A DNA stretch of 55,232 nt from Chara braunii (Eukaryota; Streptophyta; Charophyceae; Charales; Characeae). The stretch lies in the NCBI GenBank assembly GCA_003427395.1, contig BFEA01000004.1, forward strand, positions 2,622,859 through 2,678,090. The letters are read 5' to 3'. Shown piece after piece: positions 9,673-20,886 of this stretch; position 1 is the stretch's first letter; every line of letters begins with the position of its first letter. The position numbers and the translations under genes are program-made. The notes beneath the pieces are model-generated. The model was not told the DNA's origin, ran no database searches, and saw only the letters and a list, made by a program, of their open reading frames with translations.

Positions 9673-10039
9673 TGTCGGGGCAGAAACCCTGACAAGGGTA
9701 TCTGCATTGTATTTTCAATGTCGAACGAAGTTCGAATCTTGATGTAAGTCTCTGGGAATTGGTCTGATGAAAACGAGACGTGCTTATGGAAAGTTTTGAC
9801 TTGTCTGCAATCTCCGACGAGATCGGAGGGATGCGCAGTCGTGGAAATAATAAAATTAGACCTATTCTATCTAAAAATAATGTCGCGCGGCTGCTACGGC
9901 CTAAGTGGCTAAAGAGAGAGTTGCGCCAGGGTATGGGGCCACGACGCAGCAAGCGTACGAAGTTTTTTGTTTTCTTTAGGGCCGCGGGGTCTGATTTCGA
10001 GCCTGGGGGCCGATAGGCAAATGCCAAGGGTTACCCAGT

Positions 10040-10175
10040 TCGATAGCCGACCAAGCCGCGGATACGCGGCTAACCGGTATGGGTAGGCCGCAAGCTGAGT
10101 AAGCCGGCAAGCCACAGGTTGGGCAAGCCGGTAGGCCACAACTGGGGCAGGCCTGCTAGGCCACAGGCAGCCGGC
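10040..10175 (+). repeat. degenerate GC-rich tandem repeat
   Basis: Five or more imperfect units of roughly 20 bp built on aagccgg(c/t)aggccaca, inside LTR1. No coding potential is evident. Confidence 0.5.
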
Positions 10176-10858
10176 ACCTGAAAGGCTGAGGCAGGGAAGG
10201 TACCTGGGCAAGCTTTTCATATTGAAGAGCTGCTCCTGTTCAATCTGGAACAGGAACTAGCCCAGTAGGTACGTACATGACTCTCACCCTGCTGATATAG
10301 GGATTGAATCTAACTCGTGGTACCGCAGGGCTAGCTCCTTTTGGAGCTCCCCGTTTTTTTTTTAGAGGCGCGGTCGACCTAGGCCGCCCGATCATGAAGA
10401 TCACGCGGTCCAGATTGGCGTGTGAGATTAGCATGGCCCCTGCGCAAGGATGACACGCATAAATCGAGAAATAGTCCAAATTTTTTTTTTCGAGTCCATC
10501 TGGACTCGAACTCGGATCTGCATTTCAACAGCTCGTGGGTGAACCCACGAACGCAGCACGATCTTTGGCAAAACGGAAACCTGAAAAAAATAAATAATAA
10601 AATCTAAATTAACTACAATGCCAGATGGCGCTTAGCGAAGAGATTGGGGACTTACAGTCCCCATAGAGGACAGTAGGTGCCCGTTTTCATCGGGCAACCG
10701 TTTTTTAGTAAACGTAAGTTCTTTTATTTTTTTATTTTTTTTCTTTTCCTTAGATTTTGTTCTAGATTCTTTTTAGATTTTTTTTTTTTTTTTTTTCAAG
10801 ATTCTGTTTTGTCTGCCAGGGCGCCCGTTCGTTTTTGACGAACGGACGAAACCGGGGC

Positions 10859-11095
10859 AGGCTGTTTCGTTGGAGTTTCACCAACTCATCAGGAGGCTGA
10901 ACCTCGACAGTCAGCCTCTACGCCTGTATCCGACGCCAATAATGACCAGGTACAGGCGCGCGCGAGAGAGAAGAGTTGGAGAGAGAGGGGGTAAGGGACA
11001 GTGGCAAGCTGTTTCGTCGGATTCTCACCGACTCATCAGGAGGTTGGACCTCGACAATCTACCACTGCGCCCGAATCGGGCGCTGGAAGTGGCCA
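10859..11095 (+). repeat. tandem duplication with paired stem changes
   Basis: The segment at about 10859-10945 is repeated at about 11003-11095 (both contain gctgtttcgt, then actcatcaggagg and acctcgaca). The enclosed small hairpin is GTTGG/CCAAC in the first and GTCGG/CCGAC in the second: both sides of the stem changed together. An (AG)n tract at 11107-11163 and (ACCT)n follow. Confidence 0.7.
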
Positions 11096-11102
11096 GACTC
11101 AG

Positions 11103-11166
<64 letters not shown>

Positions 11167-11318
11167 CCTACCTACCTACCTACCTGCCTACCTCAGGTTG
11201 GCCCTTCATCTTAAAAAGCAACCTTAGGATGAGCAAACTCGAGTGAATCTACTCCAAGGACGACGGGAGATTCACTCTACAGGTAGGCAAGGTAAGTTTT
11301 TTTTTTTTTTATTTTTTT

Positions 11319-11506
11319 NNNNNNNNNNNNNNNNNNNNNNNNNNNNNNNNNNNNNNNNNNNNNNNNNNNNNNNNNNNNNNNNNNNNNNNNNNNNNNNNNN
11401 NNNNNNNNNNNNNNNNNNNNNNNNNNNNNNNNNNNNNNNNNNNNNNNNNNNNNNNNNNNNNNNNNNNNNNNNNNNNNNNNNNNNNNNNNNNNNNNNNNNN
11501 NNNNNN
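11319..11506. other. assembly gap (188 N)
   Basis: A run of N flanked by T-rich and A-rich sequence. True length and content are unknown, so the length of LTR1 is approximate. Confidence 1.
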
Positions 11507-13154
11507 AAAAAAAAGAACGAAAACAAAAACGAGGGAACTGCGCCTCGTGAGACCAAAAAGAAAGAGTCTTTTGACTGTGTGGCAGCAAGAAGAGCTACCA
11601 CTTCAATTTTGGAAGATTGGCTGTGGCCGCGAGATCTTAGAACTCACGGCTCACAGCCTGCGCGTGTGGGAAAGGGGACTGAGGGAGGTAGAGGGAGAAA
11701 ACGGGGTAGTTGGGAGGAGGAGGTCCTACTCCTCCCAACCTGCCAACTGTCCTCCCCGTTTTCAGGGGAGGGTAGAGGGAAATAAGGGAAGGCGGTTGCA
11801 TGCAATAGCACGAACCTGGCTGAGGTAAAAGCCAGGTTCAGTAGGAATTAGAAAATTCATTTTTTCTTTTTCTTTTCTTTATTTCTTGTGAGGACACTTG
11901 TCCCAACGTGGTGCTACCTCTGGCACAAGCTGCCAGAGGTAACTGTAAGGCTCCCGTTTTTTAAGGGAGCCTGAAAATTAAAGGGTCACTAAGGAAAAGG
12001 CTAAATACAGTTTTTTCCTCGATGTATCTGCCCTGGAAAATGGGTCAAGATGCATAAAACTGTAAAGGGCTGTATCTCTCCAACCCCTTATCAGAAAAAG
12101 AAAAGAAAACCTTTGGTGACGACTGGGTACGAGAACCTTCTCGTTAGGAGAGCGTAAAATTTATACGGTCTTCTTGGGTGTACCGTTAAAACTTCACTTA
12201 AGGTCAGTTAAAGTGACTTTGTTCCCTTCACACCTGAGTGAACCCACACTTGCTTTGACCTGTTTTTACTGAATGTTCATTGAAAAAGGGAAGAGAATGT
12301 GTGTGTTTGCGTGCATGACAGGGAGTTTGACAATGGAAAAGGATTGCATGGTGGTCTGTGTGTCGTTGAGTTTTGACTGCAGGTACGGCGTGTGGGCTGA
12401 AATGGATGATGGTGATGATGGTGAAAGGATGATTGTCTTCTCATCTCTATGCTTATGGATGTGTGTAAACTAAAGTGAAAAGAAGACGACGAAAAATAAG
12501 CGACCACAAAGAAGCGAAACCTGGATGCACATAGATTTTTTCCCAAGGTCACTTATTCTTGCCCGAATGACCTATTTGTTTATGCCCGTCTGTCTAAATG
12601 ACTTTCTCTTCTATGACCTTTCTTTCTTTCGTCTAAGTTGCTCTTGACGTCAGGCGGCAAGGATTTGCTCGTCTGCCGGGTAGGTGTTTTTTCTTATTTC
12701 TAGGAGGCATCTGGGGCGGGGGTTCGTTGCCATAGGGGCTGGCCCTGTTATCGACTCAGAGTGGACCGCTTTACGGGGGGGTACCATGCCGATTCGGTGG
12801 ATATGGTCCGACTTCTGATATCCGAGTCTTGTGCTCGGGCGAGGAGGAGTATCCCAGACCACTTCCTAAGGGGAAGGACAAAAGTGTCTGCACGGACGGA
12901 CTTAAGGTTCTTGGTGCCTTACATAAGGAGGAACTGCCATAGCATTATTTTGGTGGCCATTTTAGGAGCCACTGACGTATGGGGAACTAGTGCCACAAGC
13001 AGCCCAGTTTGTGTCCTACTAGCCAAACGGGGTGTATTTAGACGATCCAGACGTGGCTGGCCGTGCCATAAGAAGCACGGGCCAGAAGGAAGACAAATGT
13101 TTTAAGTGATACTTAGTTTTAACTTGATCACATTCGTCTTCCTTTTTCTTTCAG

Positions 13155-14154
13155 ATGACTGCGGGATCCATGGACTTATTCATTTTCTACGACCGCAATT
13201 CGGCGGCCGAAAGGGTTGAAATCCAAAGGCGTAATGGAGAAAGAGTAGAAAGGATAGGCCGACTTGTTTATAACCCATCAAAGTTGTACTCAGAGGAGGA
13301 CGTTCCGCGGTTTTGGGATGGCAGTGCGCAGAGACCCCTTAGACGGCTTATTTTCAGGAGACTGACCGGCTTGGATGTTATTCACTACGAGTTCGCGCCG
13401 CCATTGCCGGAACGTCACTACGTTGATATGAACTTGGTGATATTGCAGTCATACGAACTCAATCCACGGGTGGACGAGATCCCTGAAATAAGGTTGACGT
13501 TCGTTCGTTACGTGCTTTGACTAAATGAGCGACAAGGCCCATGCTTTGGCAGATACTACACAGAGCGGATACGTGCCAATAGGTTCGCAGATGCCTGGAG
13601 CAGATGCCTGGAGCACGACAAGACCTGACAATCCCGAGGTATCTGCTGGTTCGTGATACACACGAGGAGGATCTCATCAGGAGTGCAGCGTGACTTTTAC
13701 GAGTTCGAAATGGATCTCCTATCGACTGGTTCGGCTTCATTGGACTGCATCAAAATGGCGAGGGATTTTCCCCTAATACTCGCACGGATTTTCTAGCCAA
13801 CACGGCTCGGACTCCCGACGAGCTTTACGAATATACTTTGTTTTTCACCACGCGAGTAACCTCCAACGTCTCTCTCGAGTCATTGTGAGTATTACGATTA
13901 CCTCGTCCGGCAGACGTCTTGGCATCGTCCGGATCCGGGACACAGAGACTCGACACCTATTTGGACTTAGTCGACCTCTCCGAGTTATAGTTTGGAGGTT
14001 AGCCTTTCGGATGACCTCCTTCTATAATACTCGAATCATTAGAGTCATGCGATGTGGACGAGTGTCTACTCTGATTTTTGACGACGACGAGCTGACACGT
14101 TTAGATTTGTTGGAGGCACAGGTGCGTGGCGGGCGACAGGTTTACCAGGGTTAG
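13155..14154 (+). pseudogene. unidentified coding-like region inside LTR1
   Basis: A 121-codon frame (13155-13520) starts at an ATG directly preceded by a textbook 3' splice site (cctttttctttcag), suggesting a spliced exon. It is mixed-composition and charged (EIQRRNGERVERIGRLVYN, ERHYVDMNLVILQSYE). After its stop, other frames look coding for short stretches, for example IDWFGFIGLHQNGEG near 13725 and ELYEYTLFFTTRVTSNVS near 13822, and a 89-codon frame ends at 14154. I recognise no domain. It may be a host gene captured in the U3 part of the LTR, or an extra ORF of the element; it is probably broken by frameshifts. Confidence 0.4.
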
Positions 14155-15138
14155 ACGTCATCTTCTGAAATCTTACTCAGATTTAAGAAAACACTTCGCA
14201 TGGACTCAGTCCCGTTGAGGAAACCATATTTCACGAGGTAATCTAAAAACAAAACAAAACATTCTGTGTAGTTAGGACCGCCAGATGGATAGTATTCGGA
14301 CTACCCCGATGATTTCACTATCATGCTTTGGCATTGAGGGGTAAATACATAGGTAAGGAAAAAGTTAATAAAAGTAAACCGGAAGGCGTTTGAAATATGA
14401 TCTTGAAAGGCAAACAAATTTAAACGTCAATTTATAAAATAAGCTTGCTATATTAACAAAGAGAAGAAAAACCATAAGCATGACCTCTTTTCATCAGACC
14501 AAAACCTATCAAAAAGTTGTGTTATAATTGTCAAGTTGGATGATTGAAAGAATAACTTTTATGTGTATTGTTTTGTGATTTTCGTCTGAATAAATTATAG
14601 ATATATCTATGTTTGTATGTAGAAACTGAAAGCAAGGGACTAGGGTGAAATTGTTGTTTGTTTTTATACTTGATTAAAAATCGCTCTAGTCGACCGGCGT
14701 ACGCTCCATCCTTAGGAGATCAGCGCCCTAAGTGACGGACGACGTCCGAGTCCACAGACGTTTAATCACGTACACCTATACTACAGCGTACGAGCAAACG
14801 CTCTCGGCTGATCCACCTCTGTGATAGCATTTAAAAGTTTTCGCATGTGGATCGGTAACTCGGTAGGGATACGCCCCTAAGTGTGGTGACAACCTCTTAG
14901 GGAAGACAAACTCATGCCCCGCGGAAACCTATCCTGTCGTAGGGGACCGCGGGACGTACAGCTGGCGCACCCGGCTAGAGCGGCGAAGGATCGACGCGAC
15001 CGCGCACCCGTCTCGGCGGCTCGCTGCATTAATTATGCGTCGCTTCCGAGTTGTCTTTCTTTATGTTTTCTGGTTTTTCTCCTGCGTAACATGGCCGGGA
15101 GGGCCCTCGTTCACGCGAGGGCCGATGCGCTCAACATG

Positions 15139-15156
15139 TGGCGTCGTTGTTGGGGA
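15139..15156 (+). promoter_or_regulatory. primer-binding site
   Basis: The sequence tggcgtcgttgttgggga lies two bases after the LTR end. It resembles the tRNA-type PBS of plant Tat/Athila-lineage gypsy elements (tggcgccgttgccgggga) with four differences. Its position between LTR and gag supports the call. Confidence 0.65.
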
Positions 15157-15304
15157 TAACGGCAAACTACCGTTGTCCCTAGTGGAACGACACTCGGATA
15201 AAAAAATATTAAGAAAATTACAACTAAGGATTATTTTTGTTTTTGTTTCCAGATGGAAGACCGCTAAAAATTTACAGAGATAAGAAAAATTAGTTGAAAT
15301 ATGG

Positions 15305-18121
15305 ATGTGTGATGTTATTGTTTTTGTGTCACTCAAGCTGCTGGACGGGAGTGACGGTGAGAGGAGGAAGGACACTAAGGAACTAGCCAAGGCAATTGAA
15401 GAATCAGCCATACAACGTGATCAAAATCCAAAAGTGGATGTGCCACTGTTTGATGGCAATAATGCCTCAGGCTGGGTCGAGAAGTTTGAACAGTTAGCCA
15501 GTTGTCGAGAATGGACAGATAAGGAAATGTTATAGAAGGTGAAAAAATATTGTAAGGTAGCATATAAGGAGGAATTGGTAGCCCTGGTAAACGAGTCAAA
15601 AAACTGGGCGGAGTTCAAGGAGAAATTACTGGATAAATACCAACTGGAAGAACAATTATTAGATTTAGCTGACCTCCGAAAAGTTGTTCGGCGGGAATTC
15701 GGGTCAGCCAAGCAATTCTTGAGAGAGTTTGAACGAGTTGCTCGACTGATACCTGACTTGCATGATAAGGACAAATGCCTTATATTCCTAAACAACTTTT
15801 CAGCGGTTGAGTGGAGAGAGTTAATGAAGGACATGCAGGGGAAATATGATTGGCTAAAGATAAAAAACAATGTCCTAGCGGGAAGCTTTGACCAGATGCT
15901 TTACAGGTTATTAAAGCAGCGTAAGGAGGACCGCGAAAAGGAGGATGTTCGTAAGGATAAGGATCGCGAAGTCTTCAAAACCCTGTCAGAAATTAAGGGA
16001 ATGATAGCCGATATGCGTGAAGAACGTTTGAAGTTCGAATTAATGATAGTTAAAGCGAAAGGAAGCAAAAGAAAAGGAAAAGAAGTTTATCTTGGGAGTA
16101 GTAGTGAAAGTGAAAGCGGGGAAGAGGAGCCTCCAAGGAAATTGACAAAGGCTGAAAGAAAAGCCTTAAATCAACTTCGAGGAGGTTAGGGAACGTTCAA
16201 AAAGCAGGGAAAGAATGGAGGGAAAGGTGAAAATGACCAGACGCAACCAGAACAATTCCAGCCCAGACCAAGCCAGCAACAAGCTGAGGGAGGTCAAGGA
16301 CGAGACCGAGGAAATTATGGGGGACGCGGGAATTGGGCTAAGGACTTCACGTGCAAATTCTGTGACCAAAAGGGACATATTATGCGATTTTGACAGATTC
16401 TTGCCAAAGACGAGGCTGAAGGCTACGTATTCACCACTATTCGCAGGGAGGTCTTCGATTTTAAGGGGAATTTCATTGACCCCAACATCGAAGGGGGTAT
16501 CAGAAAAGAAGCCTTCCGGCGTATGGGTCGCAGCATACCTGCTACCTTCAGGTTGGCCTCGCCTGAAGAAGAAGAGTCCTTTCAATTAGAAGAGGCATTT
16601 CAGTCCTTGCAAATTGATGAGCCGGAAATGGAATTGGGAGAGCTGACAGAACAGGGCGAGGCACTTGTCCAGAGAACGAAGAAAGTTACAAAGAAAATGA
16701 GACAATGTCGAGATGAAATTGTTCAGTTATGTCTTGATATGGATGAGGAATGGCCAGGCTTTCCAAATGTATATCTATTTGGAGGATGGGATAAATCATA
16801 CAATGCTCCTTCGACTGCACCAGAATCTTCACATGGTCCAAGACCCATGACTGCCACATTAATGTCACGACTAGTTTTTAAACTTATGGCTCCGACAACA
16901 TTACCACAGATACGAAAGGCCCGGAGAACATTAGCTAAGAGAGCAGCGGCAGAAGGCGCCTCCAAGGAACCTGTCGAAGAAGTCCTCATCCCAGACGAAG
17001 AAAAAAACGACTCTGAGAAAGAAGACGAAAGGTTGCATGCAGAGGATGAACAACAAGCCAAACATCGTGCTTCTGAGCGTGAGACTGAAAAAGAGAAGGA
17101 AGTTGTTGAGGAAGAAGAGTCGCTACGAAAGAAGAACGTTTATACAATCCCTATTGAAAAGGGGATTGATATTGAGCAGATTGTCGACCGGATTTTGGAG
17201 AGTCAGCGTGACTTAGTCACGCTAAAGGAATTTTTGGCCGCATCTTCAAAGATCCACGACGAGCTCAAGCAACGATTGACAAGGAGGAAGGTAATAACTG
17301 TCAAGATTGAAGACATTATTCCTCCAGAAGTTAATTGGGCACCTGCAGGAACTAAGATGGATTGGCGATGCGTTGCCATTGGACTGTTGAAGGTACACGT
17401 GGGACAGGGTGAGTTCTCTGCTCTCGTTGACGATGGTGCAGAAATGAATATTATACGAGAGAAAGAAGCAATCGAGGCAGGAATTTGGATCAATCGATCT
17501 GATACTGGATTTCTAGTGGGTGCGAGTGGATCAATTCCCTTTTGTGGCACGACAAGTGATGTCACAGTCGCGGTAGGAAAGGTGAAAGCTGGAAGCTACT
17601 TTTGTGTTCTACCCAGAGTAGAACACGAGGTATTATTGAGAAGATTTTTTCTGTGCCGAACTGAGAGCATCATCTTCAATAAGCATGATGGCTCAATGTT
17701 TGTCGCCTTGTGTGACCCTGTGTGTGAATATTATGAAGTAAGAAAATGTGAAAACACAAGGCCAACAAATTCCAGAAATCGGCTCAATCCGGGATCTTAC
17801 TCTTTCTTGGAATCAGAAAAGCTAAGGCGAGAGAAAAATTCATTTGAGGGTTATGAGGAACCGAGAGAATTCTCTATTGCCCTGCCCAACATCTCGCAGG
17901 CAATAGATTTTCTTTCGACAGAAGTCTCGGTTGATCCAGGATTGGTTCAGGCATTGGCCGATGTGATATGTGATGTGGGAGGCGCAGGGAACATGACCTT
18001 AATATATCGTTTTGACACACCTCTAGAGGCAAGTACACTAGTTACTCCTGCATCCAAGCAGAGTCTTTTTTTAGAGGACGGAAGTTGGCCACAGGATCAA
18101 AGCGCAAGCATAAGAAAGTAG
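15305..18121 (+). pseudogene. gag-protease polyprotein, three in-frame stops
   Basis: One reading frame runs from 15305 to 18121, interrupted by TAG at 15533, TAG at 16187 and TGA at 16391. Order: gag capsid-like helical region (about 15420-15950, with WVEKFEQLA and FLREFERVARLIPDL), a charged tail, and a CCHC zinc knuckle at 16352-16393 (CKFCDQKGHIMRF) whose fourth Cys codon is the TGA stop. Then an acidic linker and a retroviral-type aspartic protease near 17420-17450 (SALVDDGAEMNII, with DDG in place of the usual DSG/DTG). Gag binds the RNA and forms particles; protease matures the polyprotein. The stops show the copy is dead. Confidence 0.85.
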
Positions 18122-18204
18122 GGGTAAAAGCGTAGCCCGTGCCTGTCTTGATCACCCAGGAACAAGAAATTTATTACAAAGAGGAGAGAGAATAAGTCAA
18201 GACA

Positions 18205-19915
18205 ATGAAGATAAAGGCAGAAGAAGGACTGTGTCGATTAACAGAAGGCAGAATCAAGGAAATGATCATTGGAGATGATGAATTTCTTACCAAGGCAGAA
18301 ACTGACTTCCTCGTAAGTACTTTAAAGGATTTACATCTGGCGTATGCCTTTGATGATAACGATCGAGGAAGGTTGGATGTCGATATTATTCCAATGATCA
18401 GGATACATACAGTACCGCTTGAGCCATGGAACGTAAGAGGTTCGCGATATCCGAATCCAGATGATCACCGGAAAGTGATTGAGTATTTGGACGGGAAGAT
18501 TCAGACGAAAGTAACAGACTATTCTTATGGGTCATATGCATCTCCTTGGTTCTGTTTTATTAAACCGAACGAGGTCTTCAGATGGGTCCAGGATCTGCAA
18601 AGGTTGAAAGCAGTGACGGTTCGAGATGCAGGTGGGCTTCCACATGCAAATCTACTGTCGGAATCATGTGCAGGTCGATCTATCATAACATTGATTGATT
18701 TGTATTCTGGTTATGATCAATTCCCCTTGTATACAGCAGACAGACCAATGACGGCAATGCATACACCTAGGGGATTGATTTATATGTGTTCAACACCTCA
18801 AGGTTGGACAAATGCCGTCGCGATTGTACAACGGTATATGATGAGGGTCATGCAGCCACTTTGTCCTGAAGTGACCTCTCCATATATCGATGATTTGGCT
18901 ATTCCAGGACCTCGTGAGAAAAATGAGACAGAAGTGTTACCAGACATTCGCAGGTTTGCCTGGGAACATGTACGCGATGTGAAAAAGGTTTTGCGAAAGC
19001 TAAAGGAATATAACCTCACAGCTAGTGGTGTCAATACAGACACTGCATGCGAGAGGCGACCATTCTGGGATTTTTATGTAATGAGAAAGGTCGTAGGCCG
19101 GACGCAAAAAAAACGAATAAAATTTTGGAATGACCGACACCTTATAAATTTATCACGGATGTACGAAGTTTTATTGAGACTTGTGGATTTTGGCGTATCT
19201 TAATCCAAAGGTTTGCAGCAAGGGCAGAACACCTTAGGAAATTGATACGCAAAAATCAGGATTGGGAATGAGGACCCAGACAACAGGCAGCAGTGAATGA
19301 CATGAAGGCTGCATTTCGGCAAGGTGAGATGATCCTCGACGTTCCTTGTTTTGACAACGATCCGAATCGACCCTTCATTGTGGAAACAGACGCAGGGCCT
19401 ACAACCCTGGGTGGTGTCCTAATTCAAAAAGATAGGGAAGGGCGAGAGCGACCGTTGAGATTTGAAAGTCGAACTCTGAATACCGCCGAGCGTAATTATT
19501 CTCCATTCAAGAAGGAAACACTAGCTGTCCTTCATTGACTTCGTACATTCAGGAATTACGTATTTGGAAGGAGGTTTGTTTTGAGAGTGGATCCGACAGC
19601 TTTGGCTAAATCAGTAAGGAAACTCTCTCCTTCGGATCCAATTGTTGCTCGATGGTTAACGTATATTTGGATGTTTGATTTTGAGATTGAGCGTATCTCG
19701 GGTGCACAAAATCGGGCTGATGGATTGAGTCGAATCGAATGGGATTCATCTAAGGACCAGATCGAGGATTCAATCCCTGTGGATAATTTTCTGGATAAGG
19801 AGGAGTATCGATTGACTATTAATTTTATTAGCTATTTGGAAGATGCTTCGTCCCGATTGGGAAATCCATTTGGAACGCGCCAAATTCTTAGCAAGTGCGT
19901 TCTGAACTGGTAATG
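18205..19915 (+). pseudogene. reverse transcriptase-RNase H
   Basis: From 18205 the frame (shifted relative to gag-pro) encodes a Ty3/gypsy RT: LDVDIIPMIRIHTVPLEPW start region, DLQRLKAVTVRDA, then IDLYSGYDQFPL with the first catalytic Asp, TPQGWTNAVAIVQRYM, and the YIDDLAIPGP active-site box at about 18885. The frame ends at 19203 by a shift; the thumb resumes in another frame (FAARAEHLRKLIRKNQDWE then stop). RNase H follows at 19370-19735 (IVETDAGPTTLGGVLIQ with a catalytic Asp, SRTLNTAERNYSPFKKE, ADGLSR), broken by a TGA near 19537. It copies RNA to DNA in family members; this copy is inactive. Confidence 0.9.
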
Positions 19916-20285
19916 AGTGATGCTTTTGTTGAAGAAGACCCTTGGGGAGAGAGAAATGCAGAGCAAATGATGAGTCTAGCATTATCTGACTCAGTCAACA
20001 TCACAGACGAACCCCTGACAATTGAGGGAGGTTACGATCAAATTGATAAAGCCTCTAGAATATGTGCAAATTTGTTATTTCTTGTGAATTTCTTAATTCA
20101 AGATGATGGTCGAAGAAGGAAGCAATGAAATCAGAGAAGTCTTTCGTAAGAATGAATATGATGAAATCTATGAGAAGATTGGGTTATGGTTGAATGGGGA
20201 AGTTGATGAAAATGAGGTGGAACCAGAAGTTCGCTTGAAGAGTAAAAATTTTGTTATCTGATATGGTCATCTTTTCAAAAAGTCT
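19916..20285 (+). pseudogene. pol linker between RNase H and integrase, degraded
   Basis: Two short acidic frames (to 20128, then to about 20260) lie between the ADGLSR motif and the integrase zinc-binding region. They fit the usual spacer of gypsy pol but contain stops and no recognisable motif. Confidence 0.5.
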
Positions 20286-20289
20286 GATA

Positions 20290-20616
20290 ATGGTGTGGGA
20301 GGACGAGACAACTTCACGTGATTGCCGCACTACATGATGGAGTTGCCGGTGGTCACAGGTCGGCACGAGTTACCTTACGAAAGATTCAACATCTCTATTT
20401 CTGGGAAGGAATGACAAAAATGGTTGTTGAATTTTGTAATTCCTGCATTCTTTGTCAAAAAAACTTTCGGTATATTGAACCTCTTAATCCTCGATACGTG
20501 GTAGAGCCAGGAACTGTGATCCATCTCGATTTATTGGTGATGCCACGTGGAATTAATGGATACAAATATATCTTTGATGCCAGAGATAACTTGACCGGCT
20601 TCGAGATGGATACATT
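20290..20616 (+). pseudogene. integrase N-terminal part, truncated
   Basis: The frame 20318-20626 encodes the HHCC zinc-binding domain (ALHDGVAGGHRSARVTL, FWEGM, CNSCILCQK) and the beginning of the catalytic core with the first Asp in VIHLDLLVMPRGINGY and FDARDNLTGF. The second Asp and Glu of the DDE triad are missing because mt DNA begins at 20617. Integrase inserts the cDNA copy; this fragment cannot. Confidence 0.85.
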
Positions 20617-20689
20617 GCATTCTTAGCTCAGCTGGATAGAGTAACAACCTTCTAAGTTGAAGGTCACAGGTTCAAATCCTGTAGGATGA
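20617..20689 (+). tRNA. trnR: mitochondrial tRNA-Arg(UCU)
   Basis: A 73-nt cloverleaf: acceptor gcattct/aggatga (G1-A72 mismatched), D-arm gctc.agctggata.gagt, anticodon arm around CTTCTAA giving UCU, T-arm acaggttcaaatcctgt perfect. It starts at the base after the truncated integrase. It is well preserved but sits in nuclear-like context, so expression is doubtful. Confidence 0.85.
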
Positions 20690-20699
20690 TGAATTATTC

Positions 20700-20785
20700 G
20701 GCAGAGTAGCTGAATGGTTAAAAGCGACAGACTGTAAATCTGATGAAGGCTATATTTCTACATAGGTTCGAATTTTGCCCTTCCC
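20700..20785 (+). tRNA. trnY: mitochondrial tRNA-Tyr(GUA), slightly degraded
   Basis: Core acagactgtaaatctga gives anticodon GUA, with a D-arm gctgaatggttaaaagc and a long variable arm typical of class II tRNA-Tyr. The T-arm (taggttcgaattttgc) and acceptor have mismatches. It lies 10 nt after trnR and 5 nt before a group II intron-like 5' end. Confidence 0.75.
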
Positions 20786-20790
20786 ACTTA

Positions 20791-20886
20791 GTGCGAATTT
20801 GATATAACAAGCACTGACTCCTAGTGCAACCTCATAAAAAGCTATGAAACAAAGACCTGAAGAAATTGAAACACAATTGGTTGTTA
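20791..20886 (+). ncRNA. group II intron 5' end, second copy
   Basis: Starting GTGCGAATTTGATATAACAA, this is a near-copy of the intron start at 8853-8948 and ends near ggttgtta in both. Only domain I's beginning is present here; the sequence then turns to rps3-region DNA. Confidence 0.7.

Larger units (their letters stand above)
10333..12144 (+). other. train of strong hairpins in LTR1
   Basis: Successive inverted repeats with different stems: AGCTCC (10333), CGAGTCCA (10491), TCGTGGGT (10533), TGGGGACT (10645), GCCCG (10679), CCGTTCG (10825), GAGGCTGA (10893), GCGCCCG (11067), GTTGGGAGGAG (11709), CCTCCCC (11751), GAACCTGGCT (11812), TACCTCTGGC (11915), AGGCTCCC (11948), ACGAGAA (12129). 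Each is followed after 2-12 nt by its exact complement. Several loops contain CGTTTT followed by an A-containing end. So many perfect 6-11-bp stems in 1.8 kb is far beyond ordinary sequence. Confidence 0.85.
9673..15136 (+). repeat. LTR1: giant 5' LTR of the gypsy element
   Basis: Starts TGTCGGGGCAG, with a terminal palindrome (GCAGA...TCTGC around ACCCT/AGGGT at 9680-9705), and ends GATGCGCTCAACA two bases before the primer-binding site. At about 5.46 kb it is very long for an LTR. The last 210 bp are recognisably homologous to the minus-strand tips of copies A, B and C (shared tatcctgtcgtagggg and gctggcgcac words), tying those solo-looking copies to this family. It contains the hairpin train (10333-12144), an (AG)n tract, the assembly gap and an internal ORF. 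Confidence 0.7.
9673..20616 (+). mobile_element. Ty3/gypsy retrotransposon, 3'-truncated
   Basis: An element with a 5' LTR (9673-15136), primer-binding site (15139), gag with a zinc knuckle, aspartic protease, reverse transcriptase, RNase H and integrase, in Ty3/gypsy order with integrase last. It ends abruptly inside the integrase catalytic domain at 20616, where a mt tRNA begins, so the 3' part and 3' LTR are lost. Several in-frame stops and frameshifts show it is dead. The 5-bp word before the LTR is tacgc, but no downstream partner can be checked. Confidence 0.85.

Noticed and set aside
10870-11246. Three overlapping open frames over the (AG)n tract
   Set aside because: Products are Arg-Glu repeats created by the microsatellite; they overlap in all frames and lie inside the LTR.
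11243-11785. Open frames spanning the N run
   Set aside because: The frame is open only because N has no stops.
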